From: Phoronis australis
Taxonomy: Eukaryota; Phoronida; Phoronidae
Length of the DNA stretch: 64,000 nt
Assembly (NCBI GenBank): GCA_002633005.1
Contig: NMRA01000548.1
Span: forward strand, 1-64,000
Reading direction: 5' to 3'
Part shown: positions 25,350 through 35,650 of the stretch, in pieces
Numbering within the stretch: the stretch's first letter is position 1
How the letters are laid out: each line of letters begins with the position of its first letter
The notes under the pieces: model-generated
Databases searched by the model: none
What the model was told of the DNA's origin: nothing
The model's input: only the letters and a program-made list of their open reading frames with translations
Made by a program: the position numbers and the translations under genes

Positions 25350-26180
25350 TTGGGAACCGAAAAAGGGACTGCTCGAAGAAAAAGTTTGATAACGGGAGTA
25401 TTTGTTCGAGTTGGAAGGAAATTAACACATCGATAACCTTCTGAGGTGTTCCTCTATGCGCAAAAGGTATTTATAACAACGTGAATTTGATGGTTTAGTC
25501 GGTGCGAGGCATAATTTGCCGAAAAGCTTCAGGCGTACAGAGCCCCTATAGGAGCTGCATCGCCTCTGGTTCGGGCCAACAGAGGCGATGGTCATTGCCT
25601 ACATTAACCACTGCCATTTACTCACTATATTAAGAGAATATTCATTTTGTAGTAATAGCCGAGATTACCCAACCCGGGGATCGAACCCGCAACCCCCATA
25701 AAACCGGCGGCAAGCGTGCTAACCATTCAGCTAATAGGCAATTGCCCATTAGCGAGTAGCTAACAGAGGCTCATATATAATTCACTGGAAGCACATCTAC
25801 AACATTTTTATGGATGGGTCTCCACAGAGTACAACGGAAACTTGTCTTGTTTACTCAATGTCGTTCTCCACCATGCGCTAAGTATGCTCAAAACCTTGTG
25901 TATTAGGATTTGCCACCACCTATGCACTACCTTAACATCGGACATTGTCACTGAATAGCGAAGCTGGCTCAGATGGTAGTCACCCCATAAGCATAGATCC
26001 CCAAGTTTTATGACAAATTATGCCTCCACATTGACTAAACCATCACATTTCTATCAGTACTTGAGCATAGAACGACACCTCTGGAGGCAGTCGATGTTTT
26101 TAAATCCTTTCAACTCCAACAAATTCTTCGGCAATTAAGATTTTTTTCCAGTGGCTGCTCGATTTGGGGACCTGCAGGCT
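25350..26180. mobile_element. Foldback-like element with about 180-base inverted arms
   Basis: The left arm (25350-25530) and right arm (26008-26180) are imperfect inverse copies. The best block is gatggtttagtcggtgcgag/gcataatttg, opposite caaattatgcctccacattg/actaaaccatc. Similarity continues outward for over 100 bases. Between the arms lie an 11-bp perfect hairpin (25558-25568 with 25580-25590) and a tRNA-like head. Confidence 0.65.
25664..25741 (-). repeat. tRNA-like sequence (SINE head or tRNA pseudogene)
   Basis: The minus strand carries TTAGCTGAATGGTTAGCACG (A-box region) and GGGTTCGATCCC (perfect B box), separated by an anticodon-arm-like stretch, inside the foldback element. The 5' and 3' ends do not form a convincing 7-bp acceptor stem by eye and no CCA follows, so I treat it as SINE-derived and not as a working tRNA. 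Confidence 0.65.
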
Positions 26181-27055
26181 GCCAATGCAGCCTCAGATTG
26201 TGTTTGACAACCTGCGAAAATTTCAAGTCGTCACGTAATAGCCAGTGCGAGTATCAAAGTCAACAACTGCCTCTAAATTCGTTTCAAAATTCGCACAGAA
26301 GCTACACTGTCACTAGCGACGGTGATTACTGTCTATTTCAATGTTGTCCCGCCGCCCCAGTGTCCTGAACGGAAAAAACAACAGTTTACCTTCATAAAAC
26401 TGTCTTTACTGAAGCAAAGTGTTGAAGGGCCACTTGGAAGTGGCATCTTCGTCACATCAAGCGTCATCCTGACACCGTATGGTTATGATCAACAAACATA
26501 TACTCTGATTACAGCTTAAAACATTTTAGCACTCGGCAAGTGACTTGGCAAAGATGGCAGAGCGGAAGTACACTTTTGAGTCTCCAAACATTAGAAATTT
26601 CTGCTGCTTCGTGCTGAGCCCAGAACCAGCCGGCGGGTTCAGCCGTTCCGTACTAGCCGCAATATCGCGTGCTTTTCTTGGAGTACAGGGTCGTTTTTCG
26701 AGATGTTCTTGTGGAAGAAAACACTGTGTACCTAAAACCGAAACAAGGTCCTCAAAAATTGCCTAGAAATAAGAGTTGAGCACCCGAATAGGCATATAGT
26801 AACAAACCATGATGATGAACAAAATTTCAATATGAAAGTTCTTACAAAAAGTTCTGATGTTGTTCATAATCCTTATATAGAACTTTGCATCACCAACAGC
26901 CACTATCAAATTCAAAATTATTACAGATTAATAACGTAGAAAATAAATCTGAAACTAAATAATGCGATCCAGATCCTCTCATGAATACTATTGATTCACG
27001 AAATGTAGAATATATATATAAGTAAATAAAACAACAAGAATGGATCAACTGAAAT

Positions 27056-27083
27056 TTTCGGATACAATGACATCCTTCGTCAA
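27056..27083 (-). ncRNA. Hammerhead-ribozyme-like core beside the Penelope remnant (decayed?)
   Basis: The minus strand reads TTGACGA, a 16-base GGAT..ATCC hairpin, then GAAA. This is the order of the hammerhead core (CTGANGA, helix II, GAAA), with C3 replaced by T. Penelope-like elements are known to carry hammerhead ribozymes in their terminal repeats. Helices I and III are not clear by eye. Confidence 0.4.
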
Positions 27084-27189
27084 CAGAAACAGAAATAAAG
27101 TAAAATCAAACACTATATGGCAATTGTCATTTAAGATGTGGCGTAATGAATATGATACATTGTTGCGGAAGAAAATTCAATGATATAAT

Positions 27190-27760
27190 TTAAGAAGTTT
27201 TTGTGTTTAATCCATTAGGTTCTAGTGTATTGAGCTTGTCTATCTAAAATTGTTCTCTTTTGAGTCTGTGAGGGGTACTGGGGTATTGGAGTTTTTCTAT
27301 TATTTGTACAGAAAGATCTTGAAGATTATGTGTTTTGGAATTGAAATGATTACCTATAGTATCAGAAATGTTTTTATGCATTATGTTAAATATATGATTA
27401 CGAAACCAAGTTTGTAGATCATGTTGAGTTTGTCCTAGGTATTGGATAGAACATTTTTTATATGTTATAAGGTAAATAATATTGTTGGTGGTGCAATCAG
27501 AATAATGTTTTATTTCAAAGTTTTCATTGGTTTGGGAAGACTGGAAGAAAGTAAGTACTATCGTTGATAAAGTTACACATTTTACATCTAGATTTGTTAC
27601 ATTGTGTGTTGCCAATAGGTGTGTCAGTTTGGTATATATTGTCGACATTAGCTTTAACTAAATAATGTTTTAGATTTTTACATTTTCTCCAAGAAATGAT
27701 AGGTGGATGAGGAAAATGATTTTTTATTTGAGGGATTAAAAATGCCTATTAGTCACGTCA
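27190..27760 (-). pseudogene. Penelope-like retroelement remnant: GIY-YIG endonuclease end
   Basis: The open frame at 27648-27244 (minus) has the GIY-YIG endonuclease signature IIYLITYKKCSIQYLGQT followed by W/RFRNH, the form seen in Penelope-like elements. In another frame upstream (27660-27760), HPPIISWRKCKNLKHYLVKA matches the linker between reverse transcriptase and endonuclease. The ORF ends at TAG where the family has Trp (REQF-stop-IDKLNTLEPNGLN), and the residues after the stop continue the family pattern. So the element is 5'-truncated, frameshifted and carries a Trp-to-stop change. It is inside the putative COG2 first intron, in the same orientation. Confidence 0.85.
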
Positions 27761-28450
27761 TGAAATTGTAATATCAGGGCCTGATAACAGCCTGTACAAG
27801 TTTCAGTCGTGAACCCAACTTGAAAGTACGTCAGCAAACACTAGAAGAAACTAATTTCTAGTAGAACGAGTAGACTACATGTATCACGGAATAATAATTT
27901 TCATTTGATATGGATATGAGTTTAGTCATGTCCAACTGTAGGAAATGCAGTTCTCGTTCCCTCATAGTGAGTATTTTCGTCGTTAGCATCATCACCAGAT
28001 ACCACTGACTGCCATGGTTTTATAATAATAGCATCGGATTACTCCAACGTTCACTGACCTTGAATGCTGTACGACCTTTTTATCTTTTGGCAAAGTGAAT
28101 TACGTGGGCGGACGCGACTTGTGAGACTGTTTTTCGTCAAGACACCGCACGTTACGTGTCAACCAATTTAAGGATATTGCACTGAGTCAATAGAAAAGTG
28201 TCTAAAATAAGGAACCGCCCAATGAGGTTTACAACTGCTGTCTTGTTCAATTTGGAGTACTTCTATGATAAAACACTGATCTCTTATCTGATACTTTAGG
28301 CTACATGTTACACATTTTCCATAGTACCGTACCGTAAAAGTTAAAACCTCAGTGGTATAGTAATATCATCGCACTTTGATGTACCGGTTAAAAATGCAGC
28401 AACTTCGAATATGAGGCCAATTAAGTCTTATATTCACATAAAGGCCTTAC

Positions 28451-28486
28451 CGTTTCCTTGCCGGTAAAAGGCAAGTCGTCACTTTT
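28451..28486 (-). CDS. COG2: Tentative upstream COG2 exon (12 codons)
   Basis: On the minus strand this reads KSDDLPFTGKET in phase 0, between an acceptor-like gcacag and a strong donor gtaaggcctt (plus 28441-28450). Joined to the first certain exon it gives ..DDLPFTGKET-DDFDVDHF.., resembling the human stretch TLCFDKDEFMKE-DFDVDHF. There is no in-frame ATG before the stop just upstream, so the start codon would need one more exon. The resemblance is short and the implied intron is about 12 kb. A transcript read spanning the junction would settle it. Confidence 0.35.
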
Positions 28487-30159
28487 CTGTGCTTTCAGCC
28501 AATTATAATATAGCCATGGTCAAACTGATAAATGGATTTGTTTTGATGATTTCAACTAATCCTCGTTCTGTCACCTGCTAATGCAACATGATTGGCGTCA
28601 ATCTTCCAAGATAAAAGCGAGAATCATCTGAAAAGTCATACTCCTCACAGATTGGACATTATTGTGCTTTTGGTTTTTTCCCACAGTTGTCGTTAAAAGT
28701 GTAGGCCAAGCTTGCCCGTAAAGCAGACTTTGAAAGGTGTCAAAATTTCCTCCCGCCTTTTGAGGGTTGTAGAGGATTCACAGAGCATTATTTAGTTTCA
28801 GAGAACTGGATGGGAAAGACATTTATAGTATCTGTTAATAAGCCAAAACCAGGTTTGGTATCCTTTTAAATTCTGCCAAACACAGTTAGTAAAATATTGG
28901 TCGGGCTAAAACCATTCCAAAGTAGTGAAAACCAACACCTGTTGTGAATTTCTTACATTTAGTGCTTGAAAATTAATGTTTTTGTTCCCGCCAGATTGCA
29001 GACGGCCATCAATATGAAAACATGGTTGTATAACAGCCAAATAGAAGGAACTTGTATGCCAGGTTTTACGGTACATGAGCTATGAATAGGACAACACAAA
29101 ACGACGGAGAACTGTCTCGTCGGAATTATATAACAAAGATTGAAGTAACGAAAAAACATACCGTGAGACAATGCAATGCATTTTAATGAGAAGTGACTGG
29201 AACGTGACGTCACGCACATTAATGTTGCTTGCCCATTGGGGTGACGGTAACAAAAAAGTGTTTCGGAGCAACAAAAAATTAACACTAGCGTGAGAAAAAA
29301 TAAAGATCGATGAACATTTCGCAAGGTTGGTCAGTGAGCGTCCATCTTTGTACGAGGCACTTTTTATGTAACGAACGAAAAGACAGACAACTTGTTAATA
29401 CATTATTGCGATGTATCAACCAATTAAGTTCAATATTTTTTCTTTAATTTTGAGATAAGATTTAACAAAGCAGATATCCTGTAGATCTGAAAGTGCGAAC
29501 GCCTCCCACAACAATTTTTTATCTTGTGCGAGACATCCATAGATAATTAAAAATAAAAATTTTAATGTGAGAAATCGTCTTTTTGACAATATCTTGCAAA
29601 ATTTTATTTCCATTCGAATTAAGCAAAGACATTTTCACAACACTGAACCATTTCCGTTACAAAGCCATTCTTGTTGCCGGGCGATAATCAAGCGAGCACA
29701 GAATAAGAAAAATATGTATTTTTCCTTGTAAAAGGTTGTTTACTTGCCATTGAGTTTTAGGAAAAATTTCAGAAAAAATAATCGTATTTATTTTCTATAC
29801 TCAAGCAAAGATAAAAGGTTGCAAAGTCGACATCTTGCCAAATAAGCTAAATAAAGGGGCATTACCTTTTAAAGTGACACAATCGGCAACAATGACAATT
29901 AAGCAATAGTATAATGCACAAAGTTCCACATAATCACACAAATGTATCTCAGACTACACTTCAATAATTGTTTGGAGCTTTTCTTTCAAAACAAGGTCGA
30001 TTTTGTTACGCGAATGTGTTTTTATTTTGCTCAGTGAATTTTGGCAAAAATCTGCAATATCAGTAATCACGGTTTTCCCGGCTACTGAGCCAATTGACCC
30101 TCACGTCAACTGCCATGGTTGCACTAAGGCTCAGTCTCCCGTCACGTGATTTTTTAGTT
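28487..30159. other. No recognisable gene; likely COG2 upstream region
   Basis: A 121-codon minus-strand frame at 28959-29324 begins with a hydrophobic stretch, but has no family match and is probably chance. No CpG-rich core promoter or TATA box stands out. Confidence 0.4.
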
Positions 30160-30510
30160 CAGGCGGGCGCTCAGTAGCGCTACTGACCTACGCTAGGACC
30201 TCGCTGGTTCCCTGCGTGCCGCTACGTCAGTAGACAGCGCGTGCCGCAGGGAACCAGAGAGCGCTATGACCTAACTAATCTAGCCAAACTCACGTGCTCT
30301 CATTCATCATACACGGCAGTATCTCACGTAATCTCGCGAAGTGTTGCTTTTTAGCGAGGTCCTAGCGTTACTGAACGGGAGGCAGGCATGATGTCCATCA
30401 ACAGAGCACTCTGATAAAGTCACGGCCCAAATTGTTTCGATAACTAGAGAGTTCAGTGACGCAAGAATCTCGGTAAAACGAGACTTCGCGAGATTACGCG
30501 AGCTACTGTG
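30160..30510. repeat. Nested inverted repeats (cruciform-prone)
   Basis: Three perfect inverse pairs are interleaved: acgctaggacctcgct 30190-30205 with 30353-30368 (16 bp); ctggttccctgcg 30204-30216 with 30245-30257 (13 bp); cgtaatctcgcgaagt 30327-30342 with 30483-30498 (16 bp). The block is GC-richer than its surroundings. It may be a composite of foldback or MITE insertions. Confidence 0.75.
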
Positions 30511-30944
30511 TGTTTTCATTGAGAGCACTCCTAGTTTGGCGCTAGACAGCTCAGCCCATCACCGATGTTATCGCATCTTCAACGCGGTTTGGCCACTAGG
30601 AGAGTGATCGAATTTTGTAAAACTAGTTGCCAACTGACCGAGATCATTTGAAAATTTTAACACTGGACAGATAATCAATTTTATATTAATAAGCATGAAT
30701 ACCAAATGAGCGGCTCAGTGTTCCTGGAACTTAGACCGGGACAAGCGGAATGCAAACCCCCGACCGGCACCCCGGCGGCTACAAGAGCACTGAGCTCGGG
30801 GTATCTGGAAATGCTCAACTCATATATAGTCGCACGATAGTTCAGCGCTCGATTTCGTAACCCACAACCCTCTACTTCGGTTCGTCGCCCCTTTTTCTCA
30901 TACAAACTGAGGTCAACGAGATCACTCCGTTGGCTAATTCGTAC

Positions 30945-31354
30945 CCGGCTGACGGGCCGGGCTTTCTTCGGCGAAAGCAACAGTTAACCACTTGAAATCA
31001 CGAAGCCTGACAGCTGACGAGGTTGCCACTTTCGTTAGAAATCGAACGGAAATCACAAAAATACAATACTTATTGTGCTTTTTTGTAACTCTGGCCAACT
31101 GCTCGCAATTTCAAGGAGTCAATCTGATCCAAAAATAACCCCCAACATGTGTTTTTCGGTCGTAAACCGATTATGTCAAGACGAGAATAACTTTTTATTC
31201 ACGTAGAATACCAAAACACTGACGGGTTATCAGGGCGCAGCAAACATTTACATACTCGACTGACGCGATGTTGAATATAAGCTACCGGCTTTCAAGCTCA
31301 GTACTTTCCGAAACCTAGTACTAGAGGCGGATCTACGGGGGGGGGGTTCAGGGG
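30945..31354 (+). repeat. First copy of the duplication at the 40-N gap
   Basis: Starts ccggctgacgggccgggctt and runs into a poly-G tract just before N at 31355-31394. It matches 31395-31798 with few differences. Confidence 0.85.
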
Positions 31355-31394
31355 NNNNNNNNNNNNNNNNNNNNNNNNNNNNNNNNNNNNNNNN
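31355..31394. other. Assembly gap (40 N)
   Basis: Run of N flanked by two copies of the same sequence; the left side stops at a homopolymer G tract. Confidence 0.99.
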
Positions 31395-31798
31395 CCGGCT
31401 GACGGGCCGGGCTTTCTTCGGCGAAAGCAACAGTTAACCACTTGAAATCACGAAGCCTGACAGCTGACGAGGTTGCCACCTTCGTTAGAAATCGAACGGA
31501 AATCACAAAAATACAATACTTATTGTGCTTTTTTGTAACTCTGGCCAACTGCTCGCAATTTCAAGGAGTCAATCTTATCCAAAAATAACCCCCAACATGT
31601 GTTTTTCGGTCGTAAACCGATTATGTCAAGACGAGAATAACTTTTTATTCACGTAGAATACCAAAACACTGACGGGTTATCAGGGCGCAGCAAACATTTA
31701 CATACTCGGCTGACGCGATGTTGAATATGAGCTACCGGCTTTCAAGCTACTTTCCGAAACCTAGTACCAGAGGCGGATCTACGGGGGGGGGGGGGTTC
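31395..31798 (+). repeat. Second copy of the duplication at the 40-N gap
   Basis: Starts with the same ccggctgacgggccgggctt and again ends at a long G tract, followed by one n at 31799. Small differences from the first copy (for example cttcgttag/tttcgttag, a 4-base indel near 31748) look allelic. Confidence 0.85.
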
Positions 31799-31932
31799 NC
31801 CACTAAAAACCACAAAAAATCGTACGGCGGTAGGGGGGAAACCCCCTCCCGACCTTCCTTCCGCCCGTCGCTACGCGCCTTGCATTCACTCGAATCCTAC
31901 CCCCCCCCCTTTAAAACGTAGATCTGCCACTG
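31768..31932. mobile_element. MITE-like element, 'GGATCTACG' terminal inverted repeats
   Basis: The left end cagaggcggatctacggggg is the inverse of the right end, whose complement is cagtggcagatctacgtttt. The G tract lies at one end and a C tract at the other. It overlaps the end of the gap-associated duplication and includes the n at 31799. Same superfamily style as 18549-18711 and 59343-59499. Confidence 0.65.
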
Positions 31933-32639
31933 TCAACTCTAATAGTTGATCGACATACGCGTTCAATTAGAAAAATCAACTGAGAATAACATTTACAACG
32001 ATTGTAACAAGTGCGTGCATTTCGTTAAAATTTTATTCTAGCCGAGCAACGCGAAGGGTTAAAATGAGCCCTCGAGTCGTCAACGGTATGCTTCTAGGGA
32101 TGGATTTTTGTCATCGAAAAGTGGCAATGCTGATGTAACGCCGCGGCTGTTGTGTGATTGAGGAGCCTAGTACACGACTGAGTAGACGGCTGATGACGAG
32201 GCCGAGTACAAAGCAGACTAAGTGGTTGGAATCTGAGCTATCTGTAGGATTCGCAGAGAGAAACTACGCGCGTTGTAGGCTATTAGTGTGTTGCCTTTAT
32301 TTCTCTAAGTCATGGTTGTGAAGCAGATGGATACATGTGGCCAAAATGCACTAGACTTCATGATTCACATAAATACAAATTTCAACAGTAAACAACTCTC
32401 AGAACTAAAGGAAGAATCATAGGAACTTGACTATGTGTCTGCCATATATGGTAATGGTCATCTGTGTCTGGCAACTGTTCTGTGAATGACCATTACCTCA
32501 TCTGTTTACTACAGAGATAATCAAAACAGAAGAGTCGCTGAATTACTCACGTAATGTATAACTATCTTTGACGCAACTGTAAGCCAAAACAAGTTAGCCA
32601 AAACATACCAGAAACATGTTAGCAAAACCAATAATATTC

Positions 32640-33640
32640 ACATTGATACAATCAAAATCAGCATACTTAGTAAAATTATATCATGGACTTCACGACAGAG
32701 GCACTGTCAAAAAACAAATTGCTGTTAGGAGACATCATAGCGGCGGTAGTCGGATCCGCATATCTGATGGTTCAGTCCGGACTACTTTGATACCAAGTTT
32801 CACTAAGATCCTAAAAGGGGCTTAGGAGATACAGTCGTAAATTCAAAGCTGCCACTACAGGGCACAACAGCTAGTAGTCGGACACATCCGAAATGAATGT
32901 TGGCCAGCCGTGTTCATACGCTGATTTCCAGTCTACCAATTTCCATAATCTGGGTTTCGGGTTTACAATTAAAGGAAGACTGAAAGCAATGACCGCTAGG
33001 TGTAAAATACGCCGAATCCGTCAAAAATGGAAAAGTGATGTCCTGTCCATAATTGAAACTTATTTTTCTGAAATTTCATCATGAAAGTACTCGGTCAAGG
33101 AACTTTGTTCAAAGATACAGAAGCAAACTAAAATAGTCACTATAGGGTGTACAACGGTAGTCATTTCCTTCCAAAAGTTGTGGCCAGCCGTTAATTGTCT
33201 CATTCATAGCATAACACTTCCAAAATTTCGCAAGGATCTTGCAAAGGGAGGAGTCACCGAGCCGTGGACGCAAAAGAACAAAATCGCCACTAGGAAGCGC
33301 TACAGTAGTTAGACTCGGGAAGTAAACGTCTTCCACTCAAACTACCAATTTTCCTTATCCTTTGAGCGATTTGGCAGGTTGAGAGGCGGGCGTCAAAAAT
33401 GGACGTCGTCGTTTTAATCGAAGCCTATTTGTCAAATTTCATGAAAATCTTTTAGATACACAGGCAAAGGTAACCAAATAAAATCGAAACTAAGGAGCTT
33501 AACGAAAGTCAGACTCGGGTCCGAAAGTGGCCAATCGCTTCTTAGAAATACGTTTTCCAAATCTCATTGCTATCCTACCGGAGGCTTAGAAGATAGAGCT
33601 GCGTACATCGGACGCCGGACGCATCCGAACCCCGGATGGC
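32640..33640 (+). repeat. Degenerate tandem of 'gccactagg..gctacagtagtcgg' modules
   Basis: A phrase recurs roughly every 130-150 bases: (atttcatgaaaatc)-(gagatacagag)-(aaaattgccactagggggc)-(gctacagtagtcggac). Modules are centred near 32850, 32995, 33140, 33285 and 33490. The same phrase makes up 19441-22073 and a single unit near 2850. No ORF survives across modules. Confidence 0.7.
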
Positions 33641-33779
33641 CCATACAGAGATGATGGCAACATGTGTAGGCCTATACCTGGACGCATAAAAACTGAAGAA
33701 TTTAACACTGCAACGGTATATAATTCTGAAAGTTCAAAGTGAATAGAATTTACTTCCTGTGCTTATCTACCATTAGTTA

Positions 33780-34030
33780 AATCACGTGACTTCAGTAAAA
33801 ACGAAAGGTGCATTTGTAGCAAACAAAGGATTCAATAACCTGACAAAAATACTTACATGATAAAACACATTTTTATTTTTGTTTGCTTCATTGCAACTTT
33901 GGAGTTTTTTCATAGTGATCATAAAGGTCGCAAATTTCGACAGCAACTTGAACGAAATGTTATAAAATCAATTCCTAATAACAGAGTTTTGGAGAAGAGT
34001 GTACAAAATGTAAACCAAAAGTTTCATCTG
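33780..34030 (-). repeat. Interspersed repeat 'R1', copy 2
   Basis: The minus strand contains GTCAGGTTATTGAATCCTTT and GCTACAAATGCACCTTTCG, matching the R1 core, then ends near a GTCACGTGAT-type palindrome (plus 33783 region). Confidence 0.55.
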
Positions 34031-35329
34031 AACTGAATGAATACGGCCAACTACTTCGAGACATCTGATGTTTCGACGTTAGACACTTTTTAACGTTTTT
34101 GTCAGCCTGCAGTACTCACTAATCGTGAAATAAATAGTTCGCTTGACGAATATTTTTTTACAAATATCTTTATAACCTGCGACTTATTCAAAATTTAGCT
34201 GAAAACGAATTCGGTTTTCTGACATAATGAGCACACACTGAGTACTTAGTTGACATGCTTTCACTTGTAATCCACCTGAGTCGGAACACCAAGTGTATTT
34301 CCCCTTAGCTGAAGAGTCAAGGATTCGCAGATCAAAATGAGCTTCGTTTACACCAGGCTTTTTAAAGACTAAGCATAGAAATATTCAACATTTTCCATAT
34401 GCTGTACAATAGGAGAAATGCAAATTGATGGTGCGGACATTTGGCCTGAAGAACGGGTTTGGACATATAGTAACGGCACGTTGTGAATTTCAGAGCACTA
34501 TTGTTTCAATAGTGAGGTCTTGACGCTAAATGCTGTTGTATCTTGATATATGTTACGCACGTTTGTGCAATTACCGGGTGCAAGCCCGCTAGAGTAAACT
34601 CGAACCACAGACCTGTTTGTTTGCTCGAGGAATAAGCTTACATAGTTTCTGTAACCACTTGAAGTGCGTAGGAAACTATTCAACTGAAATAATAATACAT
34701 TAAAATATCTCACCATGCATATATCTTACCTAGTACAGCATAGTTTTCCGTGTTATATCAAAACATGGGTGTTGGGCGGTAAAATTGTTTGTTTGGTATA
34801 CAAGGAAATAAATGAGCGTCTAAGTGTTTTTGTGCAACGACATGTGGACAAAAGGTTGTGGAGTGCCGCAAGTAGAAGGCTAATCAAACCGACTTGTCAA
34901 AACAAATGCTAGATCTTCCATAGTTACAAATATATTGCTATAGAGATAAGCGCACTGCGCCCACGAAAATTAGACAGCGAAACGGAAGCTGTCTGTCAAT
35001 GCATGAATAACGCAGAGACGAAACAGGTTTTGATGAGATGTTTCGTATGCAGCAGGGGGCAAAACCAGACAAAATATGTTGTCCATGTACAGTGCATGTG
35101 CAAGTGTGAATGCCGAAGAGTGCGATCGATGTGACCGATAAGACCCTGCCAAACCAATCTCGCATTGACTGAGAACGTCCCATCATAAGGTTATATAGGC
35201 CTATATCCACAAGTCCGTGTATTGAATCAAATACCTACAACACTATAGATTTTAACCCGGTAAAAGTACACACCTGTTGACAATGGAATGCCTGAAGAAA
35301 TAAATTTCTAGCTTGATACCAATTTGACA

Positions 35330-35650
35330 TTAATTGGGTCAAGTGAACATGTCCTTTTGGTAAAACAAAAGGTACATTCATAACAAACCAACGGCATCAA
35401 TAACATGACCAAATATCATTTGATATAAATGTTCAAGATCAAAAAGGCTGATAAAGTTTATTAAACTGTAACCTCGAGTCCGTTATATACAACTTTTGAC
35501 TTTTTAAGTGAAACATTTTAACAAAAATTCATGGAAAACAGTGCAAAAGGCAAAGTTTTAGAAAGTTTCATATGAACGCAGTCAGGCATTCCTGAGGTAT
35601 GTTGTTCCGAAGTGAAATTTGGACATTTCTCTAGGGTCGCACATAACCTT
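35330..35650 (-). repeat. Interspersed repeat 'R1', copy 3
   Basis: The minus strand reads TTTGGTCATGTTATTGATGC, then GTTGGTTTGTTATGAATGTA, with the R1 left part (gaccctagagaaatgtccaa on the minus strand) at about 35625-35645. Confidence 0.65.

Larger units (their letters stand above)
16486..28450 (-). other. Putative 12-kb first intron of COG2, repeat-filled
   Basis: No host exon of any family I know was found in either strand. It contains a MITE-like element (18549-18711), a gap-associated duplication (19441-22073), an interspersed repeat (23565-23960), a foldback-like inverted repeat with a tRNA-like head inside (25350-26180) and a Penelope-like remnant (27190-27760). If the exon at 28451 is wrong, this stretch is partly intergenic. 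Confidence 0.45.

Noticed and set aside
25664-25741. Functional tRNA gene
   Set aside because: A and B boxes are good, but no convincing acceptor stem is seen and it is embedded in a repeat.
26545-26766. 73-codon plus frame starting at aagATGGCAGAGCG, like a first exon
   Set aside because: Runs to a stop without a donor of good quality and matches no family.
28959-29324. 121-codon minus-strand frame with hydrophobic start
   Set aside because: No domain, no splice partners, ordinary length for chance in 64 kb.
30681-30980. 99-codon minus frame (SPKKARPVSRVRISQRSD..)
   Set aside because: Partly inside the gap-associated duplicate and bounded by repeats; no start context, splice sites or family.
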